NCBI GenBank assembly: GCA_036381835.1
Contig: DASVCA010000102.1
Location: 39,074 to 103,073, forward strand
Direction: 5' to 3'
Source of the DNA: DASULK01 sp036381835
GTDB taxonomy: Bacteria; Actinomycetota; Actinomycetes; Mycobacteriales; Micromonosporaceae
Length of the DNA stretch: 64,000 nt
Numbering within the stretch: position 1 is the first letter of the stretch; every line of letters starts with the position of its first letter. The translations under genes were made by a program, and so were the position numbers. Under the pieces are notes generated by a model. The model was not told the DNA's origin, searched no databases, and saw only the letters and a program-made list of their open reading frames with translations. This document shows positions 32,941 to 40,863 of the stretch, one piece after another.

Positions 32941-33360
32941 TCACGACCGCTTGGTCTCGTTGCTGTGGCCGAGCGCGGCCCACACCTCGGCGACGTTGCG
33001 GAACTCGGCGCCGGAGGGCAGCCGGTCGAGTTCGGCGAGAACGTCGGAGGGGGCGTTGTTCTCCTCGGCGTTGCGCCGCAGCGCCTCCCGGTCTCCCGGC
33101 AGCGCCGCCAGACTCAGGTACTTGGCGAGCCGACTGCGTTGCTCGACATCGGTCGGACTCATCCCCGCCGGCGCCCCCGCTCGCCCTTCTCCGGCCGCGT
33201 ACCCCGGGACCGCCCGAGCCTCCGGCTGGTCCTCGCCGGCGGGCTCCGGCATGTGCCATTCCTCGGCCCGGGAACCGGCCGTGCCCTGCACGTGCCCGCT
33301 GGTCTCCCGGCTCATCTGCTCGTCCAGTCGCGGACTGCGTCTGCTGCTGCCCCGATCCAT
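32941..33360 (-). CDS. DUF2795 domain protein
   Basis: 139-aa soluble protein. The N-terminal half is polar (RLDEQMSRETSGHVQGTAGS, EEWHMPEPAGEDQPEA). The C-terminal half has the DUF2795 helices: RSRLAKYLSLAALPGDREAL, APSDVLAELDRLPSGAEF and NVAEVWAALGHSNE. The family is common in actinobacteria and of unknown function. The ATG at 33360 has no ribosome site, but the -10 box of a SigF-type promoter ends 10 nt upstream, so the message is probably leaderless or nearly so. Confidence 0.85.
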   Translation of the reverse strand: MDRGSSRRSPRLDEQMSRETSGHVQGTAGSRAEEWHMPEPAGEDQPEARAVPGYAAGEGRAGAPAGMSPTDVEQRSRLAKYLSLAALPGDREALRRNAEENNAPSDVLAELDRLPSGAEFRNVAEVWAALGHSNETKRS

Positions 33361-33370
33361 GCCGAACGCG

Positions 33371-33395
33371 CTTCCCGAGCGCGGGGCGGATAAAC
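33371..33395 (-). promoter_or_regulatory. SigF-type promoter of the DUF2795 gene
   Basis: On the minus strand GTTT (33392-33395), 15 nt, GGGAAG (33371-33376), then 10 nt to the ATG at 33360. Confidence 0.55.
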
Positions 33396-33414
33396 CTGGT
33401 GCCGGCGACGACGG

Positions 33415-34854
33415 TCACCAGCCCGACGCCGTCCCGCCCGGCCCGGCGATGTGTACCACCTTGGTCACGGACATCTCGTCGAGCAGCTCCGGGCCGTACC
33501 CGATGCCCTGACCGCTGCCGCGGCGCGGGTGCGCCGCCCCGCCGGGGGCGCCCCCGAAGACGTCGTTGATCTTCACCGTGCCGACCGGAAGGTCCCGCAG
33601 CGCCCGTTGCGCGTTCGTCATCGACGAGGTGAGCACGGTGGCGGCCAGGCCGTAATCAGAGCGGGCCGCCCGCGACAGTGCCTCCTCGAACGATTCGACC
33701 ACCATCACCGGTGCCACCGGGCCGAATGTCTCCTCCCGCAGCACCGCCATGTCGTCTGTGCAGTCGACCAGCACCGTCGGCGGATAGAAGGCACCCGGTC
33801 CCTCCGGGATCTCTCCGCCGCACAGCAGCCGGGCCCCGTCCTCGACCGCAGCGCACACCTGAGCGTGCACCTGCGCTCGGTGTCGCACGTCGACCAACGG
33901 CGCCCACTCGACCGGCTCGTCGTGGCCGGGTTCCAGCCGCAGCTCGCGGCACCGCGCGACCAGGCGGTCGACGAACGCGGCCGCGATCGACCGGTGCACG
34001 TAGATCCGCTCGACGGAGGTGCACAACTGCCCCGAGTTGACGAAGGTGCCCAGGGCTGCCTGCCCGGCCGCCCAGTCGGGGTCGACCCCCGCGTCGACGA
34101 TGAGCGGGTCGTTGCCGCCGTTCTCCAGCAGCGCCTTCGCCCCGGTGTGGGCGCAGGCGGCGGCGATAGATCGACCGGTTGCGGTGGAGCCGACGTGCGC
34201 GACCACGTCGACCTGCTCCCCGGCCAGCGTCGCGCCGACTCCGCCGGCACCGGTCACCAGGGACAGCACCCCCGCGGGGAGGTGCTCGGCGAACAGTCGG
34301 GTGAGCAGCCAGCCCGTCGCCGGGGTGCGTTCGCTGGGCTTGTAGACCACCGTGTTCCCCGCGGCCAGTGCGGCGCCCAGCAGGTTGCAGGAGACGGCGA
34401 CCGGGTCGTTCCAGGGGGTTATCGCCGCGACCACGCCGCGGGGCTCCCAGGTCATGAAGTCGACCGCGTTCCAGTCGCCGGCCAACGACCGGCCTCGGTG
34501 CACCGGACCCAGCTCCGCGTACTGGCGCAGTGTCGCCACCGCGGCGGCGACGGCGGCCCGCGCAGCGGGCAGCGTCCGACCCATCTCCCGATGCTGCGCC
34601 ACGGCCAGCTCCTCGGCCGCCGACGCTACCGCGTCGGCGGCCCGGTGCAGGCAGGCCCCGCGCTCGGCCGCCGGCATCCGAGCCCATTCGCCGGCGGCGT
34701 CCCGGGCGGCCTTGACCGCGGCGGCCACCGTCGCCTCGGCGGCGATCGGGAAGCGGGTCACCGGTGCGCCGTCCGCTGGACTCACCACGTTCAGGTGACC
34801 GGCTTCGCCGTCCGCGATCCAGGTGCCGCCGATCAGCTGGCTCACGTCGTACAT
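33415..34854 (-). CDS. aldehyde dehydrogenase family protein
   Basis: 479-aa ALDH. The catalytic Cys is in VNSGQLCTSVERIYVH (about 277), the general-base Glu in LLENGGNDPLIV (about 243), with ITPWNDPVAVSCNLLGAALAAGN (first 20 residues near 143) and EETFGPVAPVMVV (about 373) also present. LENGGND in place of the usual LELGG is unusual but keeps the Glu. It oxidises an unknown aldehyde with NAD(P). The ATG at 34854 lies 10 nt after a SigF-type -10 box, pointing to stress-induced aldehyde detoxification (inference). Monocistronic. Confidence 0.9.
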   Translation of the reverse strand: MYDVSQLIGGTWIADGEAGHLNVVSPADGAPVTRFPIAAEATVAAAVKAARDAAGEWARMPAAERGACLHRAADAVASAAEELAVAQHREMGRTLPAARAAVAAAVATLRQYAELGPVHRGRSLAGDWNAVDFMTWEPRGVVAAITPWNDPVAVSCNLLGAALAAGNTVVYKPSERTPATGWLLTRLFAEHLPAGVLSLVTGAGGVGATLAGEQVDVVAHVGSTATGRSIAAACAHTGAKALLENGGNDPLIVDAGVDPDWAAGQAALGTFVNSGQLCTSVERIYVHRSIAAAFVDRLVARCRELRLEPGHDEPVEWAPLVDVRHRAQVHAQVCAAVEDGARLLCGGEIPEGPGAFYPPTVLVDCTDDMAVLREETFGPVAPVMVVESFEEALSRAARSDYGLAATVLTSSMTNAQRALRDLPVGTVKINDVFGGAPGGAAHPRRGSGQGIGYGPELLDEMSVTKVVHIAGPGGTASGW

Positions 34855-34864
34855 GACCGGCTAC

Positions 34865-34889
34865 ATGCCCCGGGCACCGGACGGCAAAC
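34865..34889 (-). promoter_or_regulatory. SigF-type promoter of the aldehyde dehydrogenase gene
   Basis: On the minus strand GTTT (34886-34889), 15 nt, GGGCAT (34865-34870), then 10 nt to the ATG at 34854. Confidence 0.55.
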
Positions 34890-34912
34890 CCGGCGGCAGA
34901 CCCGGCCGGCGA

Positions 34913-35890
34913 TCAGGCGGGCACCGGCTGGCGGGCCAGCGCGCGGATCCGGTCGGCGAGATCCCGCTCGAAGAAGTCGAAGAAGCCGTCCGGGTCGGGC
35001 CCGGTGTTCTGCAGCACGATCCGGTCGAACCCGGCGTCGATGTACCGCTGTATCCCGGTGAGGTGGACCTCCGGATCGGGGCCGACCGTGAACTGCCGGC
35101 GGATGTCGTCCTCGTCCACCCATCTGGTCGCGGCGGCGAAGTTCGTGGGGTTCGGGAGTTCGCTCATGACCTTCCAGCCGGTCACCGCCCAGCGGCTGGT
35201 GTCCAGAGCCGCCCGGATGGCCTGCTGCTCGTCGCGCGCCCAGGAGATGCCCACCTCGCAGTACCGCGGGCCGGTCCCGCCCGCCTCGCGGTAGGCGTCG
35301 ACGAGTCTCGCCTTCGGCTCGGTGGCGATGATGCCGTCGCCCAGCTCGGCGGCGAGTCGGGCGGCGGCGGGCCCTCCCACGGCCACCACGATCAGCGGCG
35401 GCTGCTCCGGTAGGTCGAATACCCGGGCGTCCTCGAGTTGCAGGTAGGCGCCCTCATAGGAGTGGTAGCCGCCGGACCAGAGCAGCCGGATGATCTCCAC
35501 GGCCTCGCGTAGCAGTTGCTGGCGCGTGGTGGCGTTGGGAAAGCCCTGCCCGGTGATGTGCTCGTTGAGCCGTTCCCCCGCGCCGACGCCGAGGAAGAAT
35601 CGGCCACCGGAGAGGACCCCCATCGTCGCCGCCGCCTGAGCGATGATCGCGGGGTGATAACGCATGCTCGGGCAGGTGACCCCGGTGCCGAGTTCGATGG
35701 TGCGGGTGCGGGAGGCGATGGCGCCGAGCACCGACCAGGTGAACGGAGAGTGGCCCTGACTGTCCAGCCACGGATGGAAGTGGTCGCTGATCTCCACGAA
35801 GTCGAAGCCGGCCTGCTCGGCACGAACCGCCTGGCGGATCAGTTCCTCCGGGCCGAATCCCTCCGCCGACAGCTTGTATCCGATCTGCAT
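34913..35890 (-). CDS. F420-dependent LLM-class oxidoreductase (TIGR03557-like)
   Basis: 325-aa luciferase-like monooxygenase-fold enzyme. The start MQIGYKLSAEGFGPEELIRQ, FDFVEISDHFHPWLDSQGHS (about 30-50), LGTGVTCPSMRYHPAIIAQA and FFLGVGAGERLNEH (about 98) are hallmarks of the F420-dependent glucose-6-phosphate-dehydrogenase-like subfamily of actinobacteria. It probably reduces or oxidises a small molecule with coenzyme F420; the substrate is unknown. The start codon is close to a TAGGG stretch. The divergent region to the flavoprotein gene is 185 bp. Confidence 0.9.
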   Translation of the reverse strand: MQIGYKLSAEGFGPEELIRQAVRAEQAGFDFVEISDHFHPWLDSQGHSPFTWSVLGAIASRTRTIELGTGVTCPSMRYHPAIIAQAAATMGVLSGGRFFLGVGAGERLNEHITGQGFPNATTRQQLLREAVEIIRLLWSGGYHSYEGAYLQLEDARVFDLPEQPPLIVVAVGGPAAARLAAELGDGIIATEPKARLVDAYREAGGTGPRYCEVGISWARDEQQAIRAALDTSRWAVTGWKVMSELPNPTNFAAATRWVDEDDIRRQFTVGPDPEVHLTGIQRYIDAGFDRIVLQNTGPDPDGFFDFFERDLADRIRALARQPVPA

Positions 35891-36040
35891 CCCTACCCCC
35901 TGCTGTCTGTGCCCGCGGTGCCATTCCCCGTGCCGCGGTCGCTAATCCGTCGTCGAAAGCGGCCCGGGTCGGCCTGCCCGGCCGCGCGCCGTGCGCCGGG
36001 GGAGGGCGCGGGACGGGACGGACCCGAAACAAGGGGCGGG

Positions 36041-36066
36041 GTTTCCGACCGGCCGGTTCGGGGTAG
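36041..36066 (+). promoter_or_regulatory. SigF-type promoter of the desaturase-like gene
   Basis: GTTT (36041-36044), 16 nt, GGGTAG (36061-36066), then 9 nt to the GTG at 36076. Confidence 0.5.
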
Positions 36067-36075
36067 GGCGCGACG

Positions 36076-37686
36076 GTGATGCCGGTGGACGGGGCGGACG
36101 CGATCGTTGTCGGGGCGGGGCACAACGGCCTGGTCGCCGCGAATCTGCTCGCCGATGTCGGCTGGGATGTGCTCGTGCTGGAAGCGACCGACCGGCCCGG
36201 CGGGGCGGTCAAGTCGGCCGAGGTGACCGCGCCCGGATATGTGAACGACCTGTTCAGCGCCTTCTACCCGCTCGGCTACGCCTCGCCGGTGCTGACCGCG
36301 TTGGACCTCGCCGACCACGGTCTGTCCTGGTGCCACTCGCCCGACGTCCTGGCCCACCTGCTCCCCGACGATCGAGCCGTGGTACTCAACCGCGACCCGC
36401 AGCGCACCGCCGAATCACTGGACCGCTTCGCGGCCGGAGACGGCCAGCGGTGGCTGGCGGCGTACCGCGACTGGTGTTCGGTCGCCGAGCCGATGCTGCG
36501 GGCGATCCTCACACCGTTTCCGCCCGTCCGCGGCGCGCTCGGGGTATTGCGTCGGATCGGCACCGGGTCGGCGCTGCGGCTGGCCCGTCGCGCCATGCTG
36601 CCGGTCCGCCGGCTCGGCGCGGAGCTGTTCGCCGGCGAGGGCGGGCGCGTGCTGCTGGCCGGCTGCGCCCTGCACACCGATCTGTCCCCCGAGGACCCCG
36701 GCAGCGGTGTCTACGGTTGGCTGCTCGCCATGCTCGGCCAGCAGATCGGCTGGCCGGTGCCGGCCGGCGGCGCGCAGCGGCTCACCGACGCGTTGGTGGC
36801 CCGGCTGACCGGGCGGGGTGGGCGGATCGTCTGCGATACCCCCGTCGAACGCGTGCTCGTCGCGCGCGGACGCGCGGTGGGGGTGGAAACGGCCGACGGC
36901 AGCCTATGGCGGGCCCGCCGGGCGGTGCTCGCCGACGTACCGGCACCGGCGCTCTACCTCGACCTGGTGGACCAGCGGTGGCTGCCGCCGCGGCTGCTCG
37001 CGGATCTGGCCCACTTCCAGTGGGACAGTTCGACGATCAAAATCGACTGGGCGCTCTCCGCGCCGGTGCCGTGGCGTAACCCGGAGGTGGCCGGGGCGGG
37101 GACCGTCCACCTCGGCGTGGACCTCGATGGGCTGACCGAGTACGCCGCGGCGTTGGCCCGCGGCGACGTCCCCGAGGAGCCGTTCATCCTGCTCGGCCAG
37201 ATGACCGTGGCGGACCCGTCCCGTTCTCCCGCCGGCACCGCGTCGCTGTGGGCGTACACCCATCTCCCGTTCCGCCGCGATTGGCCGTCCGCACAGGTCG
37301 CCGAGCAGGTGGCCCGGGTAGAGGCGGTGCTGGAGCGGCATGCGCCGGGGTTCGCCGACCTGGTACGCGCCCGTCGGGTCGCCGGGCCCGCCGAACTGCA
37401 GGCGGCTAATCCGAGCCTGGTCGGCGGTGCCGTCGGCGGCGGCACGTCAGCGGTCCATCAGCAGCTGATCTTCCGTCCGACCCCGGGGCTGGGTCGGGCC
37501 GACACCCCGGTCGATGGACTCTTCCTGGCCAGCGCGTCGGCCCACCCGGGCGGGGGTGTGCACGGCGGCCCGGGCGCGAACGCTGCCCGGGCCGCGCTGG
37601 CACGCAACCGGCCGGTGACCGGTCTCGGATATGCGGCGTCAGTGTCGGCCGCTCATCGGCTCATCTACCGATGGCCGAGCCGCTGA
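36076..37686 (+). CDS. phytoene desaturase-like FAD-dependent oxidoreductase
   Basis: 536-aa flavoprotein. The N-terminal dinucleotide-binding motif reads AIVVGAGHNGLVAANLLADV with the acidic end VLVLEATDRPGG. The C-terminal HPGGGVHGGPGANAARAAL is the typical second FAD motif of the carotenoid/retinoid oxidoreductase group. No other carotenoid genes are near, so the substrate is open; members of this subgroup act on varied lipids. GTG at 36076 is chosen because a SigF-type -10 ends 9 nt before it (ATG 36079 is possible). Its 3' end overlaps the convergent PPM synthase gene by 48 bp. Confidence 0.88.
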   Translation: MMPVDGADAIVVGAGHNGLVAANLLADVGWDVLVLEATDRPGGAVKSAEVTAPGYVNDLFSAFYPLGYASPVLTALDLADHGLSWCHSPDVLAHLLPDDRAVVLNRDPQRTAESLDRFAAGDGQRWLAAYRDWCSVAEPMLRAILTPFPPVRGALGVLRRIGTGSALRLARRAMLPVRRLGAELFAGEGGRVLLAGCALHTDLSPEDPGSGVYGWLLAMLGQQIGWPVPAGGAQRLTDALVARLTGRGGRIVCDTPVERVLVARGRAVGVETADGSLWRARRAVLADVPAPALYLDLVDQRWLPPRLLADLAHFQWDSSTIKIDWALSAPVPWRNPEVAGAGTVHLGVDLDGLTEYAAALARGDVPEEPFILLGQMTVADPSRSPAGTASLWAYTHLPFRRDWPSAQVAEQVARVEAVLERHAPGFADLVRARRVAGPAELQAANPSLVGGAVGGGTSAVHQQLIFRPTPGLGRADTPVDGLFLASASAHPGGGVHGGPGANAARAALARNRPVTGLGYAASVSAAHRLIYRWPSR

Positions 37687-38565
37687 CGCCTCAGCCTCCC
37701 GAGGACCGATGTTCCGGTGGCGAGCCCGCAGCCGGAACGGCATCAGCGCACTCTCGATCTTCGTTGCCATGGTCATCTTCGACGCGCCCTCACGCCGTTC
37801 CTCGAACCGGATCGGCACCTCGATGATGGTGTGCCCGCGCCGCGACGCCAGGTAGTGCATCTCCACCTGAAAGCTGTACCCGTTGGACTGCACCCGGTTC
37901 AGGTCGATGTCGCGCAACACGTCGGCCCGCCAGACCTTGAAACCGGCGGTCAGGTCCCGGATCCGCACCCGCAGCAGCGAGTGGACGTAGAAGTTGGCCC
38001 AGCCGCTCAGCGCCCGCCGGTAGAGGGGCCAGGCCTCGTCGAGCTCACCGCCCGGTACGTACCGGGAGCCGATGACCACGCCCGCCCGGGTGGCGAGCAG
38101 GGTGCCGAGCATGCCCGGCAGGGCTTCCGGGGGGTGCGACAGGTCGGCGTCCATCTGCGCCACGAAGTCCGCGCCGGCGTCCAGGGCCCGGGTCATCCCA
38201 TCGACGTACGCCCGTCCGAGCCCCTCCTTGCCGGGCCGGTGCACGACCTGGACGCGTTCCGGGTGCTCGATGGCGAGTTTGTCCGCGACGTCACCGGTGC
38301 CGTCGGGAGAGTCGTCGTCGGCGATGAGGACGCGCAGCTCGGGCAGCGGGAGGGCAAGGAGTCGCTCGACGAGCACCGGAAGGTTGCCCACCTCGTTGTA
38401 GGTCGGCACGACGACGGTCAGGCGCGACTCGCGCCAGGGAGAGGGCAGCTCAACCGGTTCGGTCATGACGGGCATCCTCGGTTCGCCGACTGGGGCGGGT
38501 CTCAGGTTGGCAAGGTCAGCTGATGATTGCGTGGACGCGGGGCTCCCGCTGTCATCCTTCTTCAC
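37639..38565 (-). CDS. polyprenol-phosphate mannose synthase-like GT2
   Basis: 308-aa GT2 enzyme of the dolichol-phosphate mannosyltransferase group: LTVVVPTYNEVGNLPVLVER (about 49-68), VLIADDDSPDGTGDVADKL (about 80), DFVAQMDADLSHPPEALPG (about 133; DxD metal site) and FKVWRADVLRDIDL, RFEERREGASKM near the end. It transfers mannose (or glucose) from a nucleotide sugar to polyprenyl phosphate at the cytosolic membrane face, feeding lipoglycan or protein mannosylation. There is no C-terminal membrane domain, as in a stand-alone Ppm1. It overlaps the SRPBCC gene by 4 nt and is read from its SigF-like promoter. The N-terminal 45 residues are polar and not conserved. Confidence 0.9.
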   Translation of the reverse strand: MKKDDSGSPASTQSSADLANLRPAPVGEPRMPVMTEPVELPSPWRESRLTVVVPTYNEVGNLPVLVERLLALPLPELRVLIADDDSPDGTGDVADKLAIEHPERVQVVHRPGKEGLGRAYVDGMTRALDAGADFVAQMDADLSHPPEALPGMLGTLLATRAGVVIGSRYVPGGELDEAWPLYRRALSGWANFYVHSLLRVRIRDLTAGFKVWRADVLRDIDLNRVQSNGYSFQVEMHYLASRRGHTIIEVPIRFEERREGASKMTMATKIESALMPFRLRARHRNIGPREAEASAARPSVDEPMSGRH

Positions 38566-39053
38566 TTGTTTACCATTTTGTTCCTTGATGCTGCCGCAGA
38601 CGTGACCATCGGGTCCCGGTATCTGCGCATCGCGAGATCGGCGAGTCGCCGCAGCGCCTCCCGGTTACGGTAGTGCAACACCAGGTGGTTGACCCGGTTC
38701 CGAGCCCAGCGAAGCAGCCCCCCGGTCATCTCCTCGCCCATGGTGACACGGGTGCCGCCGGTGCCCAGCGGGGTCAGCGTGAAGGTCACGGTCATCACAC
38801 CGAGCGGCCGCAGTTCGGCGAGCAGCACCAGATGGTGCGGTGGTTCGCAGACCAGGACACTGGTCTTGTCCTGCAGCGACAGCGGCCACGGGCCGGCCTG
38901 GTGGTGGATGCAGGCCCCCGGATCGGGCCAATGGTCATCGACGTCCCGGATGTGTGCCGTGCCGACCACCCAGTCGCTGTAGGACCAGCCGTCGGCGAGC
39001 ACCGCGAACACGCGTTGCGGGGGTACGGCGATCACTCTCTCTACGACCGTCAC
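38562..39053 (-). CDS. SRPBCC family protein
   Basis: 163-aa helix-grip (START-like) protein: VERVIAVPPQRVFAVLADGW, YSDWVVGTAHIRDVDDHWPD, GVMTVTFTLTPLGTGGTRVT and a C-terminal helix RWARNRVNHLVLHYRNREAL. It probably binds a lipid or other hydrophobic molecule; the ligand is unknown. The GTG start at 39053 lies 10 nt after a SigF-type -10 box, with no clear ribosome site. It is coupled by a 4-nt overlap to the PPM synthase gene, which may link it to lipid-sugar metabolism. Confidence 0.87.
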   Translation of the reverse strand: MTVVERVIAVPPQRVFAVLADGWSYSDWVVGTAHIRDVDDHWPDPGACIHHQAGPWPLSLQDKTSVLVCEPPHHLVLLAELRPLGVMTVTFTLTPLGTGGTRVTMGEEMTGGLLRWARNRVNHLVLHYRNREALRRLADLAMRRYRDPMVTSAAASRNKMVNK

Positions 39054-39063
39054 GGGCCGCTTG

Positions 39064-39090
39064 CTACCCGCCCTGAACCGGCTTTAACAC
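39064..39090 (-). promoter_or_regulatory. SigF-type promoter, leftward arm of a divergent pair
   Basis: On the minus strand GTGTT (39086-39090), 16 nt, GGGTAG (39064-39069), then 10 nt to the GTG at 39053. The -35 deviates from GTTT. Confidence 0.45.
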
Positions 39091-39118
39091 CGGTCGGACG
39101 GTATTTCCGTAATCTGAG

Positions 39119-39143
39119 GTTTACCTCTTCTCCACCCGGGAAT
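39119..39143 (+). promoter_or_regulatory. SigF-type promoter of the heptose-glycan operon
   Basis: GTTT (39119-39122), 15 nt, GGGAAT (39138-39143), then 10 nt to the GTG at 39154. The spacing fixes the start codon of the first operon gene. Confidence 0.6.
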
Positions 39144-39153
39144 CAGCCTGCTC

Positions 39154-40863
39154 GTGCGAAGCGACCACGTCGACGTGCACCAGTGCGAGACAGGCGGAAT
39201 GCCCGGGTCGCGGGGACGCCTGTTCGACGCCGTGCTGTTCGACCGCGACGGCACCCTCGTCCACGACGTGCCGTACAACGGCGACCCGGCCCAGGTACGC
39301 CCGGTTGACGGCGCGCGCGAGGCACTCGACCGACTGCGGGCCGCCGGCCTGCGACTCGGCGTGATCACCAATCAGTCCGGGATCGCACGCGGGCTCATCA
39401 CCGCCGACGACGTCGCCCGGGTCAACGCCCGCGTCGAGGAACTCCTGGGCCCCTTCGACACCTGGCAGGTCTGCCCGCACGACGATGCTCCAGCTGGAGT
39501 GGCCGGTTGCGGTTGCCGTAAACCCCGACCCGGCCTGGTGTACGCCGCCGCACACGCGCTCGGCACCGTACCCGCGCGGTGCGTGGTGGTCGGCGACATC
39601 GGCCGTGACATGACCGCGGCCGCCGCCGCCGGCGCGGCCGGCATTCTGGTGCCCACCCCGGCGACGCGGTCCGACGAGATCGCCGCCGCCGCGACCGTCG
39701 CGGGCGACCTGGCCGACGCCGTGCACCAGATTCTGCGTCGCGAGCGACTCGTCACCGCGGCGGGTGCTCGGCCGGAGCGCCCGCGGTGCGTCCTCGTCGC
39801 CCGACCCGACTCCGCGGGCGACGTGCTGGTGACCGGGCCGGCCATCCGCGCCATCGCCGCCGGAGCGGAGCGGGTGGTGCTGCTGTGCGGACCCAGGGGC
39901 CGAAACGCCGCCGAACTGCTGCCGGGGGTCGACGAGATCATCGAATGGCGGCTGCCGTGGATCGACCCGCGGCCGGAACCGGTCGACCCCGCAGACCTTC
40001 GGCGACTGACGGTCCGACTGGCCCGGGTCGGAGCGGACGAGGCCGTGCTGTTCACCTCGTTCCACCAGTCGGCGCTGCCGCTCGCGCTCCTGTTGAGAAT
40101 GGCCGGCGTCCGCCGGATCGCGGCGATCAGCGACGACTATCCCGGCTCGCTGCTCGACGTCCGTCACCGTGTACCGCTCGGCATCCCCGAGCCGGAGCGG
40201 GCCCTGTCCCTGGCGGCGGCGGCCGGGTTCGTGCTGCCCGCCACCGACCAACCGACGCTGCGGCTACGTCCGATACCGGACCGACCGGGGGTCCTGCCCG
40301 ATGCGCCGGGGTACGTGGTGGTACACCCCGGCTCATCCGTGTCGGCCCGGGCCTGCCCGCCGAAGCGATGCGCGGAGATCGTGACGGCGTTGGCCGAGGC
40401 CGGACATCGGGTGGTGGTGACCGGTGGACCCGGTGAAGGCGAGCTGTGCGCTCAGGTGGCGGGTGAGGACGCGGTCAACCTCGGCGAGCAGACGTCGTTC
40501 GCCGCCTTCGCCGCGCTGCTCGCCCGCGCCCGCTGTCTCGTGGTGGGCAACAGCGGTCCGGCGCACCTGGCGGCCGCGCTCGGCATCCCGGTCGTCAGCC
40601 TCTTCGCCCCGACCGTCTCATTCGGCCAGTGGGGGCCGTACCGGGTGCCCGCGGTACGGCTCGGGGACCCGACCGCGCCCTGTCGGCACACCCGGGCGGC
40701 GACCTGTCCCGTGCCCGGCCACCCGTGTCTGTCTCAGCTCGACCCGCACCGGGTGGTCGCCGCCGTCGGATTGCTGCAGCAGCCGTCGCCCGCCCGGGAC
40801 AGCCCGGCCCGGGACCGGCCCGGGCCGGCCGTGTCCAGCGGCCGGGGTGAGGCGGGCCGATGA
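39154..40863 (+). CDS. GmhB-type HAD phosphatase fused to GT9 heptosyltransferase-like domain
   Basis: 569-aa two-domain protein. Residues about 24-185 are a HAD-IIIA phosphatase like GmhB (heptose-bisphosphate 7-phosphatase): AVLFDRDGTLVHDVPYNG (nucleophile Asp30), LGVITNQSGIARGLI, the Zn loop CPHDD...GCGCRKPRPG and VVVGDIGRDM. Residues about 205-540 are a GT9 domain: VLVARPDSAGDVLVTGPAIR, YVVVHPGSSVSARACPPKR, CLVVGNSGPAHLAAALGIPV and VSLFAPTVSFGQWGP. The fusion pairs a heptose-precursor step with a transferase. GTG 39154 is chosen from the SigF-type promoter 10 nt upstream; ATG 39199 is an alternative. It overlaps the next gene by 4 nt. Confidence 0.88.
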   Translation: MRSDHVDVHQCETGGMPGSRGRLFDAVLFDRDGTLVHDVPYNGDPAQVRPVDGAREALDRLRAAGLRLGVITNQSGIARGLITADDVARVNARVEELLGPFDTWQVCPHDDAPAGVAGCGCRKPRPGLVYAAAHALGTVPARCVVVGDIGRDMTAAAAAGAAGILVPTPATRSDEIAAAATVAGDLADAVHQILRRERLVTAAGARPERPRCVLVARPDSAGDVLVTGPAIRAIAAGAERVVLLCGPRGRNAAELLPGVDEIIEWRLPWIDPRPEPVDPADLRRLTVRLARVGADEAVLFTSFHQSALPLALLLRMAGVRRIAAISDDYPGSLLDVRHRVPLGIPEPERALSLAAAAGFVLPATDQPTLRLRPIPDRPGVLPDAPGYVVVHPGSSVSARACPPKRCAEIVTALAEAGHRVVVTGGPGEGELCAQVAGEDAVNLGEQTSFAAFAALLARARCLVVGNSGPAHLAAALGIPVVSLFAPTVSFGQWGPYRVPAVRLGDPTAPCRHTRAATCPVPGHPCLSQLDPHRVVAAVGLLQQPSPARDSPARDRPGPAVSSGRGEAGR

